From the NCBI GenBank assembly GCA_031761405.1, contig JASEVX010000011.1, positions 63,427,543 through 63,491,542 of the forward strand: 64,000 nt of DNA. Reading direction: 5' to 3'. The notes under the pieces are model-generated. The model did no database searches. It had not been told where the DNA came from and worked only from the letters and a program-made list of their open reading frames with translations. Within the stretch, counting starts at the first letter, position 1, and every line of letters begins with the position of its first letter. Below are positions 1 through 13,500 of this stretch, piece after piece. This DNA comes from Serripes groenlandicus. Its lineage: Eukaryota > Mollusca > Bivalvia > Cardiida > Cardiidae. The translations under genes were made by a program, and so were the position numbers.

Positions 1-652
1 GAAGTCAGTACGTTGCTGGTGAAAAACTAACTGAAAAACTAATTCATGAATGAAATGCAGTGGTCGTGAAAAACCATTGGCAGTTTGTAGATACGTTTTG
101 AGGGTCGCTGAAAGAGAAGGGCATATACTCTCAATCTACGTGGTATCTTTTCCCCGACCCCCGGGAATTGATTTATACCCACCGATCTATCAGTCCCGAA
201 TGGCAGCTATTAGATGAACCTATATCAATAGAGAAATTTGTTAGACTAGCCGTGTTTAAGGAGTTTTATTTTGAACAGAAATCAAAAAATAAGATTTCAC
301 TCGTACCCGAGTTACGGGAGGAAGATGGTTGCATTGACGCTGACAAAGGGGAGGTTCGTTTTGTTTCAATGTTGATACGGATATACAATCTCTTTCGTGC
401 CGCATACATCATTTGCGTCATGCGAATAACGGTCCCTTGTGGAATTAACGAATCGGTTCTTAGTTACAACCCTCGAGAGAACGACCATCCCAAAGACAGC
501 CAGAATAAAAGTTAGGTTCCCCAACAGTGGTGACTATGGAGTTGGCATTCTATTCAACCAGTGCAATGAGATAGTCTTGTGATCGGTGGTCAATTTTAGA
601 GTTCGGGTAAAAAACGTTCTGAAATGTTTTTTTTTTGTGTAACGCTGACATA

Positions 653-987
653 AGCACGAATGTCATTCAGCTAGTCCGAATTATTAAAAACCCTGTCGAG
701 GAAACTGTATTAATTATGAGGGCTGTGCTTTTACTGCTGGGAAATGATGAAGAAACATGGCAACAAATAGAACAACACATGCTAAGAGGAAGAGTACGCG
801 TATTTCACAGGAGGATGGAGAAAATAGATATACGGGTACTGAAACCAAAAGTCGCAGAAAGGGCTCAAAACATTATAAGTAGAGTGTCCCCAGAAGCAAT
901 GACATCAATAAGCGAAGACGTGCATCATTTGCCAAATGGGTTCAGGTCATGAAAGAACTGTACGACTCAGTGCAGGATCACAATTAG
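653..987 (+). pseudogene. Dynein heavy chain stalk/microtubule-binding-domain-like fragment, frameshifted
   Basis: One frame reads NADIS, then KNPVEETVLIMRAVLLLLG, NDEETWQQ and a helix-rich stretch. After a one-base shift near 895-905 the neighbouring frame continues ASFAKWVQVMKELYDSV to a TAG at 985-987. In dynein heavy chains the start of the stalk reads like D-I-x-x-(V/I)-(R/K)-x-x-x-x-P-x-x-V-x-x-V-M-x-A-V-x-x-L-L. About 80 residues later comes a conserved A-x-x-x-x-K-W-V-x-x-M-x-x-Y-x-x-V helix; both are present at the expected spacing. No clear flanking splice sites. It may be a pseudogene fragment or a single exon with an assembly indel. The subfamily is not determinable. Confidence 0.45.
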
Positions 988-1249
988 TCAGTACGGACTT
1001 TATCCGATAACGACTTGAATACCCAGACAGATCTCGAAGAACTTCCAGAATACAAATAACCAATTAACTAAAATGTTAATTCCGATAGAGAACCGCTAGC
1101 TTTACAATCTGTACTGGTCAGTATGAAATACAACTTCTGAAAGCTATACTGCAAGTGATAATGCATTTCATATCCGCGTGACAATGCTTGGTATTTGAAG
1201 TAAAGCAGCGCATTATTCTTAACATTAATAGTAAGACAATATGGAACGC

Positions 1250-2220
1250 TAACTTGAAGTCAAAGGATAGTATATGGTAATAAACTTTAAATCAAAGGAT
1301 AATATATGGTAACATTTACTTCAACGATAACTTCAGGTCAAAGGATAGTAAACGGTAACATTTACTTCAACGATAACTTGAGGTCAAAGGATAGTATATG
1401 GTAACATGTACTTCAACATTAACTTGAAGTCAAATGATAGTAAATGGTAACATGTACCTCCATGATAACATGAAGTCAAAGGATAGTACTTCAATCATAA
1501 CTTGAAGTCAAAGGATAGTGTATGGTTATATTTACTTCAACGATAACTTGAAGGCAAAGGATAGTATATGGTAACATTTACTTCAATGATAACTTGAAGT
1601 CAAAGGATAGTATATGGTAATATTTACTTCAACGATGACTTTAAGTCAAAGGATAATATATGGTAACATTTACTTTAACGATAATTTGAGGTCAAAGGTA
1701 AGTAAATGGTAACATTTACTTCAACGATAACTTGAGGTCAAAGGATAGTAAATGGTAATATTTACTTCAACGATAACTTGAAGTCAACGGATAGTATATG
1801 GTAACATGTACTTCAATGATAACTTGAAGTCAAATGATAGTAAATGGTAACATGTACCTCCATGATAACATGAAACTTCAATCATAACTTGAAGTCAAAG
1901 GATAGTGTATGGTAACATTTACTTCAACGATAACTTAAACGCAAAAGATAGTATATGGTAACATTTACTTCAATAATAACTTAAAGTCAAAGGATAGTAT
2001 ATGGTAACATGTACTTCAATGATAACTTGAAGTCAAAGGATACTATATGGTAAAATATTCTTCAATGATAACTTGAAGTCAAAGGATAGTATATGATAAC
2101 ATGTACTTCAATGATAACTTGAAGTCAAAGGATACTATATGGTAAAATGTTCTTCAATGATAACTTGAAGTCAAAGGATAGTATATGATAACATGTACTT
2201 CATCTGTAACTTGAAGTGAA
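1250..2220. repeat. ~46-bp minisatellite array
   Basis: About 20 diverged units built on AAAGGATAGTATATGGTAAC plus ACTTCAACGATAACTTGA. Some units are shortened (for example near 1485 and 1870). The motif GTCAAAGGATAGTATA recurs alone at 5655, at the left edge of the 22-bp array. Confidence 0.9.
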
Positions 2221-2570
2221 ATGGGATCCATAAGATTCTTTGAGTTAAAATTGCTGAGCTCCAGGTGGAGGTAAAACAATTGAAATGTTGAAATTTCTGC
2301 GATTACTGCTAATTGTGACAAAAAGTATGTAATAAATAATTTAAAACTAATTTGGAAGTAAATGTTGAAAAAAACAGTCAATCGAAAGTCATGAAAATGT
2401 ACACAATTTGGCTTACTAGGTATGTCTACCCAGTAAAAATGAAGCATACCAGATCACTATTTAGATGTTTATTGTACTAGAAAGTGAAAGTATTACCTTT
2501 GAACAGTTTTAAAACTATAATATCTATAGTCTTGAGTTCATCACACATTTTCAGCTTAGTCTGAACTTAT

Positions 2571-2880
2571 ATGTTTTACATCGATTGCGAAACAAGCTTT
2601 AAGCTTATACTAATCACGCTCGATATCTGCTTCCTGTACTCGCGCCGTTTATGTGAAAAAAGGCAGAACCCGCTCATCACGGGATACGAACTCTGGACAT
2701 TTGGTACGAGATGCCGACGCTGTCTTCGTAAGTCATATATTCTGACATGTGTATTATAATAAATGAGCCTGTAATAAAACCATATAAAAAATATACAGCA
2801 GCAGTTCTGTGTGTTCGTCTGAGCAATCAGAACTGCTTCTACGCTGTTTGAAAAAACACCCAGACCCATTCCAGACATTG
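2571..2880. repeat. Dispersed repeat copies shared with 8.1 kb and 6.3 kb
   Basis: 2577-2690 resembles 8105-8235 (GCGAAACAAGCTTTAAGC, AATCACGCTC, ACTCGCGC). 2757-2870 resembles 6280-6420 (GCAATCAGAACTGCTTCTAC). The piece CTCATCACGGGATACGAACT resembles an inverted tRNA B-box and recurs at 36668. These are fragments of interspersed repeats, not a gene. Confidence 0.5.
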
Positions 2881-3052
2881 ACTTTAAAGTAATGGATACC
2901 ATTTGTAGTGTCAACTCTTTGTATTACGGGGAGACACTTATACAAACTCATCGTTGTCGTCTGCTCGGCTGCTTTTCACGTTTTGTGTCTTATTATATTC
3001 AACCGATATTGGCAGACGAACATGTGCTCCATTGAACACTCGTACTCCTTTT

Positions 3053-3312
3053 ATAAACCAGGGGTTGTGGGTTCGAATCCCGGCTCGGCCAACTTTCTTT
3101 CCGAGGATTGACAAAAGTCAATGCGACATGCGTCATTCGTCTTCCACCAATGGGCTAAGTCTATGTGGAAAAGCAGCCAGTTGCTTGGGAAGATTATTGT
3201 GTGGAGTACTGGTGTGAGAAAAACCAGGAAATGCATGAGTAGGTGAACTGGCCGCCGTGATATAACTGAGGAATTGTTAAAAACGGCGTTAAACCCCAAT
3301 CAATCAATCAAT
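3053..3312 (+). mobile_element. tRNA-derived SINE with metazoan-type 3' domain
   Basis: The head is truncated but keeps a B-box/T-arm (GTGGGTTCGAATCCCGGCTC). It is followed by the body CCACCAATGGGCTAAGTCTA, the 3' domain GCCGTGATATAACTGAGGAA and AACGGCGTTAAACCCCAATC, and an AATCAATCAATC tail. The same 3' domain recurs at 25.0, 39.0, 52.9, 54.3 and 55.0 kb. Several SINE families sharing such 3' domains are known in molluscs. Confidence 0.75.
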
Positions 3313-3999
3313 AAAATCCTTTTATAAATACGTTCATCAAGGATATTTCCGAAGCATTGTAAGTTCGACTGGTCGACATGCGACACAAAGAGAAGTATGT
3401 TCAAACCCTCTTTCCCACATAAAACAAATATGCAGCAGAAGATTTTAAAAATATTCAGACAAATATGTAGAAAACTATTCAAAACATAATTGATGAATAC
3501 ATTATGGCAAAAGAGACTCTCGTCTGGCTGCTGCATATGCGCCTAATTTACCGTGAACATGGTGAGAGGGTTAAGAGTGCAGGCTCTAGTTTGTCTGAGG
3601 AGATAGGTTATCATCTTTAAAATGTACAGATGAACTGTTGACCTGTTGATGCATGAACGGTTTCATGCCAAATTTCACGATGGTCATGGAAGAACTAAAG
3701 TAATTTTAAATTGTACATACTACTTCAGCATTCAGTTGTTCGCCTAAAAACATCTTCGATTTCGACTGTGCCAAATCTTTAAAAAGGGTATAAGATGATG
3801 AGCATTTCTATAACTAAAACTATGATTGTTGTATAGAATTGAACTCGTGTGGCAAAGGGGAAATTGTTACTAATTAGCAATATCCACTTTTTCCTCAATG
3901 TTTTGAAATAACATCCTATGTATGCGCCTTTTTATAGATAAGAAGTACACTGTTTACACGCTATACTTATCTTATTACAATCCCATTCTATTATCAAAC

Positions 4000-4660
4000 G
4001 ATTAAAACAGTATGTCTTTTCAAACACGCAACAAAACTATTTGTGTCACATTTGTTTGACTTAAACGAAGCGATGTTTAACTATCATTTTCAAGCGTTTA
4101 TTGCTTCTCTATATTGCCAAGATATAAAATCCATGAAATAATGATGACAGGTACACAAGAATAGTCGACTCACCCTTCATAAAGTCCTTCCAGTGAACGA
4201 AATATATGTGTGACGAGTCAAACTATCCTTTCCTACCATTTCTGTCGTTTTCCTTTTGTTATTTATTTATTACCTGCCTTACAATGACGTTACTTGCGTT
4301 GCAATGACGTCACATTTGGATGTGTTTACTTCCGGTTGAGAAAATATTATTTTAAAAATAGAAAACGAGTGCAATTACACGCAAATTATCACATATCATA
4401 TTCCTTGTTTTCATTCCTTTATCGAGAAGGAATTTAATTTAATTATTACTTCTAGTTCTAAGTATATTTTTCAATATTTTAATATTCAAAAGAAGCACAT
4501 ACTGCTAAAGACATGTCGCGTAGACTCAACTGTGCTATTCACCGCATGTTGACACATCTTAAGCAGACGACTTTTGAAAACATTGTGACACAATGAAAAT
4601 TTAAACATTTATTTATAGAAAGCGTCCATAATTGTGCCTCAATCAGATCAAATTACGTCA
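4000..4660. other. No gene recognised; AT-rich unique sequence
   Basis: No convincing frame, RNA or tandem array. Short CRE-like TGACGT hexamers occur at 4283-4310 (AATGACGTTACTTGCG and CAATGACGTCACATTT), without further promoter evidence. Confidence 0.3.
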
Positions 4661-5060
4661 CTGTCCGTATATACGATCTGACGACACCGCATAACCTTTC
4701 GTATTGACAATATGCATTAATCACCGCTTCTTTATCTCGCGTGTTTATATTGGGTTATCTACCCTGATACCTAACGATTATGTAGTCGACAATTTGATTG
4801 TCGGTCACACAGGTCAATCTGTGACGACCTGTTATAGGCAGTCGTCAGATCTATACGAGTGTAATCACCGCTTCTTTATCTCGCGTGTTTATATTGGGTT
4901 ATCTACCCTGATACCTAACGATTATGTAGTCGATAATTTGATTGTCCGTAGCAAAGGTCAATGTGAGACGACCTGTTATAGGCAGTCGTCAGATCTATAC
5001 AAGTGTTTTGCTACTGCAGAGAAGTTTAGGTCTGATTTTAATGGGATTGTAACAACCATT
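4660..5060 (+). repeat. Dispersed repeat with internal 144-bp tandem duplication
   Basis: Two copies of a 144-bp block start at 4718 and 4862 (TAATCACCGCTTCTTTATCT) and differ at few sites. 144 is a multiple of three, which makes a 142-codon open frame at 4704-5132. The flanks GATCTGACGACACCGCATAA (4673) and the 5020-5060 end recur at 6664 and 6785, so this is a repeat family and not a gene. Confidence 0.65.
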
Positions 5061-5659
5061 GTTTTAAATGTTTTCAAAGTAGATGACTCTGAAATCAATG
5101 TAGGGTGTATCCCGAATTGCCTGAACAGGTAGTCGTTAGTTGGCTGTTAGCTCTAACAGTTATTTTAATGATTTGTTAGCTTGAAAAAAACGTTTATAGT
5201 GTACGACCAGAGAGAAGTGTTAGCTAGGTTTTCACCCTTTCCCACTTACAGACGACTTTTGCATTAAACAGCAATTGAGATAAAAGTTCCATCACTTCAA
5301 AACTATGAATTCACTGAAATCGTTTTTAAATATCATTCCAAAAGTTACAACAAAGAAACAGAAAGAAGTAAATTTAAGATTTTATACTTTTTAATACAAC
5401 TTATTAAGACATCTTTTCAAATATAAATGAAATTCTAACAAACAGCTAAAGACAACATGGAGTTCAACAGAGGTCCAGATAAGGAGGGGTATTCAGCTCG
5501 TTTCCCTTTTCTCTCTTATTAATTAAAGTAAACCCTATGTAGTGGGCACTCAAACGAATCGTTTCACTTAGACGATTCGTTTGAGTACCCACAACATATG
5601 GTTAGAGGTAAAATAAGGATTTTAGAACATGCAAAACGCTCCTTATCTAGAGTTCTGGG

Positions 5660-6214
5660 TCAAGTCAAAGGATAGTATAACATATACTATAATGGCCTAT
5701 AAAATATACTATAATGGCCTATAACATATACTATAATGGCCTATAACATATACTATAATGGCCTATAAAATATACTATAATGGCCTATAACATATACTAT
5801 AATGGCCTATAACATATACTATAATGGCCTATAACATATACTATAATGGCCTATAACATAGCCTATAACATATACTATAATGGCCTATAACATATACTAT
5901 AATGGCCTATAACATATACTATAATGGCCTATAACATATACTATAATGGCCTATAACATATACTATAATGGCCTATAACATATACTATAATGGCCTATAA
6001 CATAAACTATAATGGCTTATAACATATACTATAATGGCCTATAACATATACTATAATGGCCTAGTCATAACTCGACGTCGACGTATAACATATACTATAA
6101 TGGCCTATAACATATACTATAATGGCCTAGTCATAACTCGACGTCGACGTATAACATATACTATAATGGCCTATAACATATACTATAATGGCCTAGTCAT
6201 AACTCGACGTCGAC
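5660..6214. repeat. 22-bp minisatellite with a higher-order unit
   Basis: About 24 near-identical copies of CCTATAACATATACTATAATGG. From 6061 a higher-order unit appears: two 22-mers plus CTAGTCATAACTCGACGTCG, three times. The high identity suggests recent expansion. Confidence 0.92.
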
Positions 6215-6639
6215 GGGAACTATAAATTACTTGCTCATTTTCAGATTCTTAAGTACTACATATACTAAAATATATATTATGAAAAGCCAGCCAGTTATAA
6301 AACCATATCAAGACTGAATGTTCATCTGCGCAATCAGAACTGCTTCTACGTTGTTTTCAAAAGACAAACTCGTCCCGGGATTACGAATTATAACATGTCT
6401 GAGCTATCGTGAATCCACTGCTCTTGGTTCCCTGTGCCAAAGATCAGTCCAATTTGTAAAGTGGCAGAACGGTAGTTATATGTTCTTTTTTTTTTTATCA
6501 TTTTGAAAAAAGTTAAAAACTAATCCATCTGGATGTTGTACGAGTATTTTTAAAAATTGTAACTTTAATTTCGTCTACTTAAACTACCATGATCAATTTA
6601 CACGCATAAATATTCCCCTGATTTATAAACCTCTTCAAA

Positions 6640-7440
6640 ATACTTCGCTGTACTTTTGTTGGATCTGACGACACCGCATAAAAGGTCGTCTCGAAATAAG
6701 CCAATACACTTAAATATTCATTTAATCGTCACCTTCGACAAGCATTGCTTCTTCGTTAATTCAAATGGGTTACCGTAGAGCGATTGTTACTGAATCGAAG
6801 TTTATGTCTGGTTTTAATGAGATTGAAAACCGACGAGCGTCCTGGAAACTTTAGGAGATCGGGTTGGAGACAACACGCCTGTGCAATATGAGCCGTTTCT
6901 TGAGAAAACCACCTCTATTGTGTCTCATGGAAGGGCTGATATATATGAGAGCCGCGTCCGGTGAAGTTTTGACTTGTTGCACGCAGTGATGACTCATGTC
7001 AGAATGCGCACCGTCTCTTTAGAGCATTCACTGTCAGCCAATCGGTATGGTATATAGACTTAAATAAGTCAACAACAAAAATATCACAATTAACAATAAA
7101 AAGTGTAACCCTATTAGTTTTATGTCAAATATAACTGAAAATGATGCCAAACAGAAGAGACAGCAATACTCTAAATCGCTAGATGCGTTTTTGTCTACAT
7201 TTGTCATTGATTATAAAACTTCCTAAGGTCGATATTTGTATCGTGTGGTTCATACGTCCCAACATACACCTGATATCACACCTTTAACCTACACAAAGTT
7301 TCAGCAAAATCGAAGTAAACCAGAAGCTCCAAATAATCTCATTTAGGAATCTCAAACGATACCAACAAAATAAGTGTAAATTTAACAGACTTATATAAAA
7401 TGGTTTATGATTTTCAAAGGTTTTTCCTTCTGCTATAGGG
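6640..7440. other. 3' flank of the SLC6 gene; repeat fragment, no gene
   Basis: 6664-6830 is the second copy of the repeat at 4660-5060, without the duplication. The rest shows no gene. Transcription of the transporter should end in this stretch (downstream of 7493 on the minus strand), but I see no clear polyadenylation signal. Confidence 0.3.
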
Positions 7441-7492
7441 GTGAGAAGTAGGCAAGGCATGACGTTGATTTGAGCATACTTCCGTGTCTATG

Positions 7493-7588
7493 TTAAATAG
7501 GTTCGTCGACGTCAGTTGCGACAGACTCAAAATTGGCGTCATCTGCGGCCCGCCATTCTGGGCTTGGTTTCGTCGAGAACTTTATTTT
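7493..7588 (-). CDS. SLC6 transporter coding exon 13 (C-terminal tail, stop)
   Basis: Acceptor TGTTTATTTACAG|AAAATA; 96 nt in phase 0 to a TAA at 7493-7495. It encodes 31 residues: [12 protein letters not shown] matches the family C-tail pattern (a basic run, then P-S-x-x-W), then an acidic end finishing DVDEPI. It is too short to stand out as an open frame; I found it by the splice site, phase and motif. No AATAAA signal is obvious just downstream. Confidence 0.85.
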   Translation of the reverse strand, partial: KIKFSTKPSPEWRAADDANFESVATDVDEPI

Positions 7589-10500
7589 CTGTAAATAAAC
7601 AAAAACCTGCATAGGGTAGGGTAAGGGTAAAATAGAATAACAAGTCAATAAAAGAAATAATAGAGGGCCGATTTATCTGAGCCATGTTCCAGCTACAAAA
7701 ACAACCTTAATGTATATGCACAAAGATCTGCATGAGCAAAAGCTCATCAAAAACCATACGAGCCGTCCCGCGAGAAAACCAACATTATGGCCTCTGCGTA
7801 ATGTATCGACCCAGATCAGCCTGCGCAGCCCGCACAGACTGACCCGGGGCGACAAAGTGTCTGTCCGGGTTACCCTGCGCGGCATGCTTTAGCTGATCCG
7901 GATCGATACATTACGCAGAGTGTTTAATGTTAGTTTTCTCACGGGACGGCTCATCGGTTAATGATTTTCGAACAGTGTAGAGACAGATCAAACTGCGCGA
8001 ATCTACACCTATCACATATATTCCGGGGTTGGTATTCCTGGAGCATAATTCATATGTTGTTATGAGACCCGCTGTGCTGGCATACATGTTTGTTTAAACT
8101 AATTCATTTTACATTGGTTGCGAAACAAGCTTTTAGCTTATATTAATCACGCTCAATGTCTGCGTTTTGGAGACTTAACCAGTACTCGCGCTGTCTGTGT
8201 GGAAAAGTCCCCACGGCCGAACTCGCTCATGACGACGAGTGTCGATAAATACCCCAAACTTGATTGTTTGGTGTTCGGGACGCTTTCATTAATGTTTCAG
8301 TTATATCACGCCGTTTCCAGGGTAAATGACCAGTAATACTCGTCCATTTATCTTGACACCAGCCGGTCAGTCGTAAAGCTAACCTCGTAACCCTGAACGC
8401 CAAGCAAAGCAGACCATTACTACCATGTCTTGAGTCTTTGGTATGACCCAGTCGGGGATCTTAACCTGGACCTCCCGCACCGAGGCCGACGCTCTACCAC
8501 TAAGCCAATGAGGCGGTATGTATCACTACTGTCGATAAGGACATGCCTTTAAATCCATACAGTCCGATCCAAATAGAAAATCTTTATCAGAAGATTCATG
8601 AAAATATCATTGACTTTTTGCAACACAATGTAGTTGGTTAAAGCTGGATTGTCAATAGTCGTAAATTAAACAATGAAGAAGAGTTTATCTGGAGATACAT
8701 GGAGGATATTACATTATATATGAGCCGCCCGCGAGAAAACCAACAATAGAAAAATACAAATTTGATTGATTCATTCATTGTTTGGAGACTTTACACTGTT
8801 TTCAACAGTTATGTTTTAGTTACAGCACAGCTTTAGTCCATAAAACCGTTACTGTTACCTGTATTTCTCTTACAAGTTATCCGCGTAAGATGACTTATGA
8901 AACCATTGTGGCAAAATGCCAAATTACTCATTATGAACGCTGTTGTTAACTTCATTCAATAATTAAACGTACATTTTCAATTCTAAAGAGTTTCCATACT
9001 TTTCTCCAGATGTTTTTAAATTTTTCTGCTGCAATGTTTTCTTCAGTATATGGGAATGGGTTAATGCAAATTATGCACAATTTCTCTTTTGCAATTACTT
9101 TCCCGGTGAAAGATATCGAAGGGCGTTTCCGTTATAGAAAGAGGTACTTTTTATTACCTGAATAAAGCTACCTCCTTCCGCTCTGTTATACTCCCGTACG
9201 CCAAACACCGGAAGTGGTATCAACGCGAGGAACGCTACGATCCAACCAATCGCTAACGCCCAATTCGGGAATGTGACGTCACCATACTTCACTGGCGTCA
9301 GCTGAGCAATGTTAGCGATCCATATGAACTGTAAAACAAATGTTCTGCAATGAGAGATCTTCTTACATACACTAGACTATCACTAGAGCCTGCACTGTCG
9401 CCTCAATTTAAAAGAGTCTGAGAATAAACTCCTGAATATAAACTTGAAGTGTAGCATTACTGGGTAACGTGTAACATGTTGATGTACCATTTCTGGTGCC
9501 GTAAGAGATGGTCATACAACTATGTCTGGTGCCGTAAACGATGGCCATACGACCCTTTATGGTGCTGTAAACGATAGTCATACGACCCTTTCTGGTGCCG
9601 TAAAGGATGGTCATATGACCCTTTCTGGTGCCGTAAAGGATGGCTATACGACCCTTTCTGGTGCCGTAAAGGATGGTCATAAGACCCTTTCTGGAGCCGT
9701 AAACGATGGTCATACGACCCTTTCTGGTGTCGTTAAGAATGGTCATACGACCCTTTCTGGAGCCGTAAACGATGGTCATACGACCCTTTCTGGTGTCGTT
9801 AAGAATGGTCATACGACCCTTTCTGGAGCCGTAAACGATGGTCATACGACCCTTTCTGGAGCCGTAAACGATGGTCATACGACCCTTTTCCACATTAAGA
9901 CGTTTCCTTGCGCCTCTGCAGCTCAAGGTGACATTGCTCATAACGAACAACTTCTCCATTTACTGTATTAAATAATCATACTTTCTAGATTTTTGACTAG
10001 ATACTTTCAGGGTCGTCTGATTTAAGTGTGTGGAAAAGGGGTTTAGAAAGAACATCATTCATTAGCTCGGCGATTTCCGTATGCATTCGTTAGATATCGG
10101 TATCGTTCGTGGGCTTGCCCGTTAAAAAAAATCGATGTCATACGGAAGTCACCGAGTATTTTAGGGGATATTGTACGTTAAGCTGTTTCGGACGATAAGG
10201 AGCCTTTTTGACATTATCTGAGTTTAAATCGAAACAAAACTATGAGCCACAAATGTGTTCGTCAAGGGATGTAATAACGACTATTCAGAGTATAGCTATC
10301 TTATGATGCTTATATGAGCCGTCCCACAAGAAAACCAACATTTTGAACTCGGCGAAAAGTATCGACCCGGATCAGCCTAACCATGTCGCGCAAGCTAACC
10401 CGTACACACACTGTTGATTTTCTATTTCAGAAATCATTACTCTATATCTTTATCCCCCTGAGACGGAATGTGTCGGCCCGGATTAGCCTGCGCAGGCTGA

Positions 10501-13500
10501 TCTGGGTCGATATATTACGCAGCGTCCATAATGTTAGTTTTTTCGTGGAACGGGTCATCTTGGCTAGCTATTGTTATGTTTTCAAAACCTATCCAGTATC
10601 AGGTTTATATCCCTTAAATACATGTGAACTAACGAGCGTTTAAAACATCAACAACCATAGCTGGATAAAGATCAACATTCCATTGAAATGTTTCAGATCT
10701 TATTAATTAAAATATCACACTTGAGTACTACGTTCTATTACTTAGAGGAAGCAGAATTCAATTAGAGTAGATGCATACTAAGCACTGGCCTTTCGGGATT
10801 ATGGTCTGGGGTGGAGGGGTGGAGCGGTGGAGGGGAAGTAGGGTTCAAAGAGGCATTGCATCCCGATCAGTGGATAAAAAAGCAAAGAACTAAATTACAC
10901 TAATCTTACTTACTGTTAAGTAATAATTAAATACTTCATACGCATTTAAAGAAGACGACTGGTAAAACTTAGTGACAAATAAAGAAGGTGTTACACACCA
11001 TTAGCAATTTATCCTTTTGTCAAACATGTTCAATGTTTTTAACTTTACTCAATAGTTATACTTTCATTTACAGAGACATTTCATATACATGCATCTGCAT
11101 GTTTGTTTGCAAAGCCATCTACAGCATATACCATGGCTGAGCCGTCCCGCGAAAAACCCAACAGTATGGCCTATGCGTAATGTATCGACCCAGATCAGCC
11201 TGTGCAGTCCGTGCAGGCTAATCCGGGCCGACACATTCCAAATCAAGGGGATAGAGGTATATATTAATGAGTTCTGAAACAGAAAATACACAGGAGTAGA
11301 AAAGTGTCTACCCGGGTATGCCTGCGCGGCATACTAACGCTGATCCAGATCGATACTTTACGCAGAGTTCAAAATGTTTGTTTTCTCGCGCTACGACCCA
11401 TGTGTTATATGTAGGACAGGGTGATTATCTGTGACCTACCAGGATGATAAACGGCGTGAAGAACTTCCATAAATAACCCCAAATTGGATTGAGTGGCCGC
11501 CCGATCATCATCTTTATATCACTATACAGCTGATCCGTTCCTGCGGAAAAACATAAAATCAGTGTGAAAATAAGCTGCAATCGGTGTTTTGCTTTTTTGC
11601 ATCTCGAATTTATAACACTGTAAAACAGTAACATAATGGCGTGAGGACTTTAACAGTTTAGCAATAATGAATTTGAAGATTTTTTTAAATCTTCTGATAC
11701 ATGTTTTGTATTTAGACTTTATTAAAAAACGTATTTTTCAACATTACACTATCATATCCATCTCTGCATGTATGTTTATGTTTATCAACGTTCAGCTGTA
11801 TATACTTTAGTTGAAAAACACGTTATTCTGTTCTGTTCTGTAGTTTACATTTCGTACTCAGAATAACAAAGGAAATGTCATCTGCATACACGTTCAGCAT
11901 ATTGTACACATGCATTTGATATGTGGGTGTTTCTTTTAGTAAAAGTTGGTGTAATTGCGTATGCATCAATGCACATATGTACACTACATTTTAGAACAAT
12001 GTACAATGGGATCAGAATGCACATTCGCGCAGTCAAATTATTGTCTTTATTGTTCGCTCATTAATTTAACAAATATAGCAAAGACAAGAAACTAATTAAT
12101 GTTGGAACCAGTCTTATATCAGTGAAGATGGTAAGTTTTGCAGGGATCCCGCGAGATGTTGATTAACCCTTTCCCACATACAGCAATTATTCAGCAGATG
12201 ACTTTTAAAACCTTCGGTTAACAAAATAATACACCTCTATATATGAAGAGTTCAACACATCATTAGCAACTTCTTTTTTTGTACAAATTTTTAGAAAATT
12301 GTCTGCTGCAAAGGTGTTTAAAAACGTCTATATGGGGGAAAGAGTGAAAATGTAAAATCTTACTTGTTGAAAGAATTCAGTAAATATGAATTTGTAAACA
12401 GATACTCACCTGTTTATCAATTATATTTCCAATCCTGCCTATATTAATATATGAAAGTATTTTTGTATTGAAAAGAGATAGGCAATTTCCCCTTTTACAA
12501 CAATGTTTTCTGAAGTCATCTAGTTCACTGCGTCACGATGCATCTGTATGTGCGAGAGTGTTTACAGCTCCGTTTAATGGTTTTCTAAAATAACATGACA
12601 GAAACTGACTATAAATCGAGGACTATTATCTTACTACCGCCAACCTACCATAGATCCAGGCCAGTCCAAACATTTCCATAAACGCGAGAAACATGACGGC
12701 TATACTGGCACAGTACCAATCTAATATTTGTAACACATAGACGCCACCCTGAGGTAAAAATAAACAATAAACTGCACATTTTGTAACAATTGACACTAAG
12801 TACAAAGACACATTTCAAGCTAAACATGAAAACGAAACAGCAAATGGGCATTCTTTGTAACGAATAGTTTTGTAAAACTATCAATTAAATGTCAAATAAG
12901 CTATATAGTACATACATATATACTCAAGAACAAAAGTTTTTACACATATTTTTGTATTTTTTAAGAGTATAAAACACAAAATTGTAATATTACAGAGTAA
13001 AATCCCAGGCAACTAAGTTTTTATTTGTGATAATATTTCTAAATACAGCATTATGGCATATTCTAAAAATAGCATGGCTATTTATAGTAACGCTGTTTTA
13101 TTGTGGCTTCTTGCTTAACATTAACTTACACGCTTGTGGAAAAGCGATGTAGTGGGTAGACAACGGACGTCAAATAACGATATAACAATATGAGTTAAGC
13201 GTAGACAATGACTTTTACAGATAGTTGTCATACACATATAACACATGTTGAGATACGAGGAAAACGCACGCTATAGATCAAAGATTAGCAATTAAATTCC
13301 TTCGTTATTTCAATTTTAACCAACAATTTTTCAATTATATACATATTAACAAGGCATTTTAAGTCATTATCACATCCTTATTGTTTAGGTATACACTCAT
13401 TTCTAAGATTTAGAGACTACTTGGTATAAGTTGACCTATAACAGATTAATAATGTTGTCCTCTAGCATGTTTAATTTATTTATTAAATCATAAAAGTTCA

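Noticed and set aside
168..515. 115-codon open frame as a gene
   Set aside because: No recognisable domain, no splice evidence; spurious frames of this length are common here. It could belong with the dynein fragment, but I cannot support it.
3060..3092. tRNA gene on the plus strand
   Set aside because: Only the T-arm half is tRNA-like and it is followed by a SINE body.
4704..5132. 142-codon frame with an internal repeat, possible small gene
   Set aside because: A 144-bp duplication inside a dispersed repeat; the related copy at 6.66 kb is not open.
9408..9971. Long open frames on both strands (183 and 149 codons)
   Set aside because: Produced by a 33-bp tandem unit (11 codons); both strands are open at once and no protein feature is seen.
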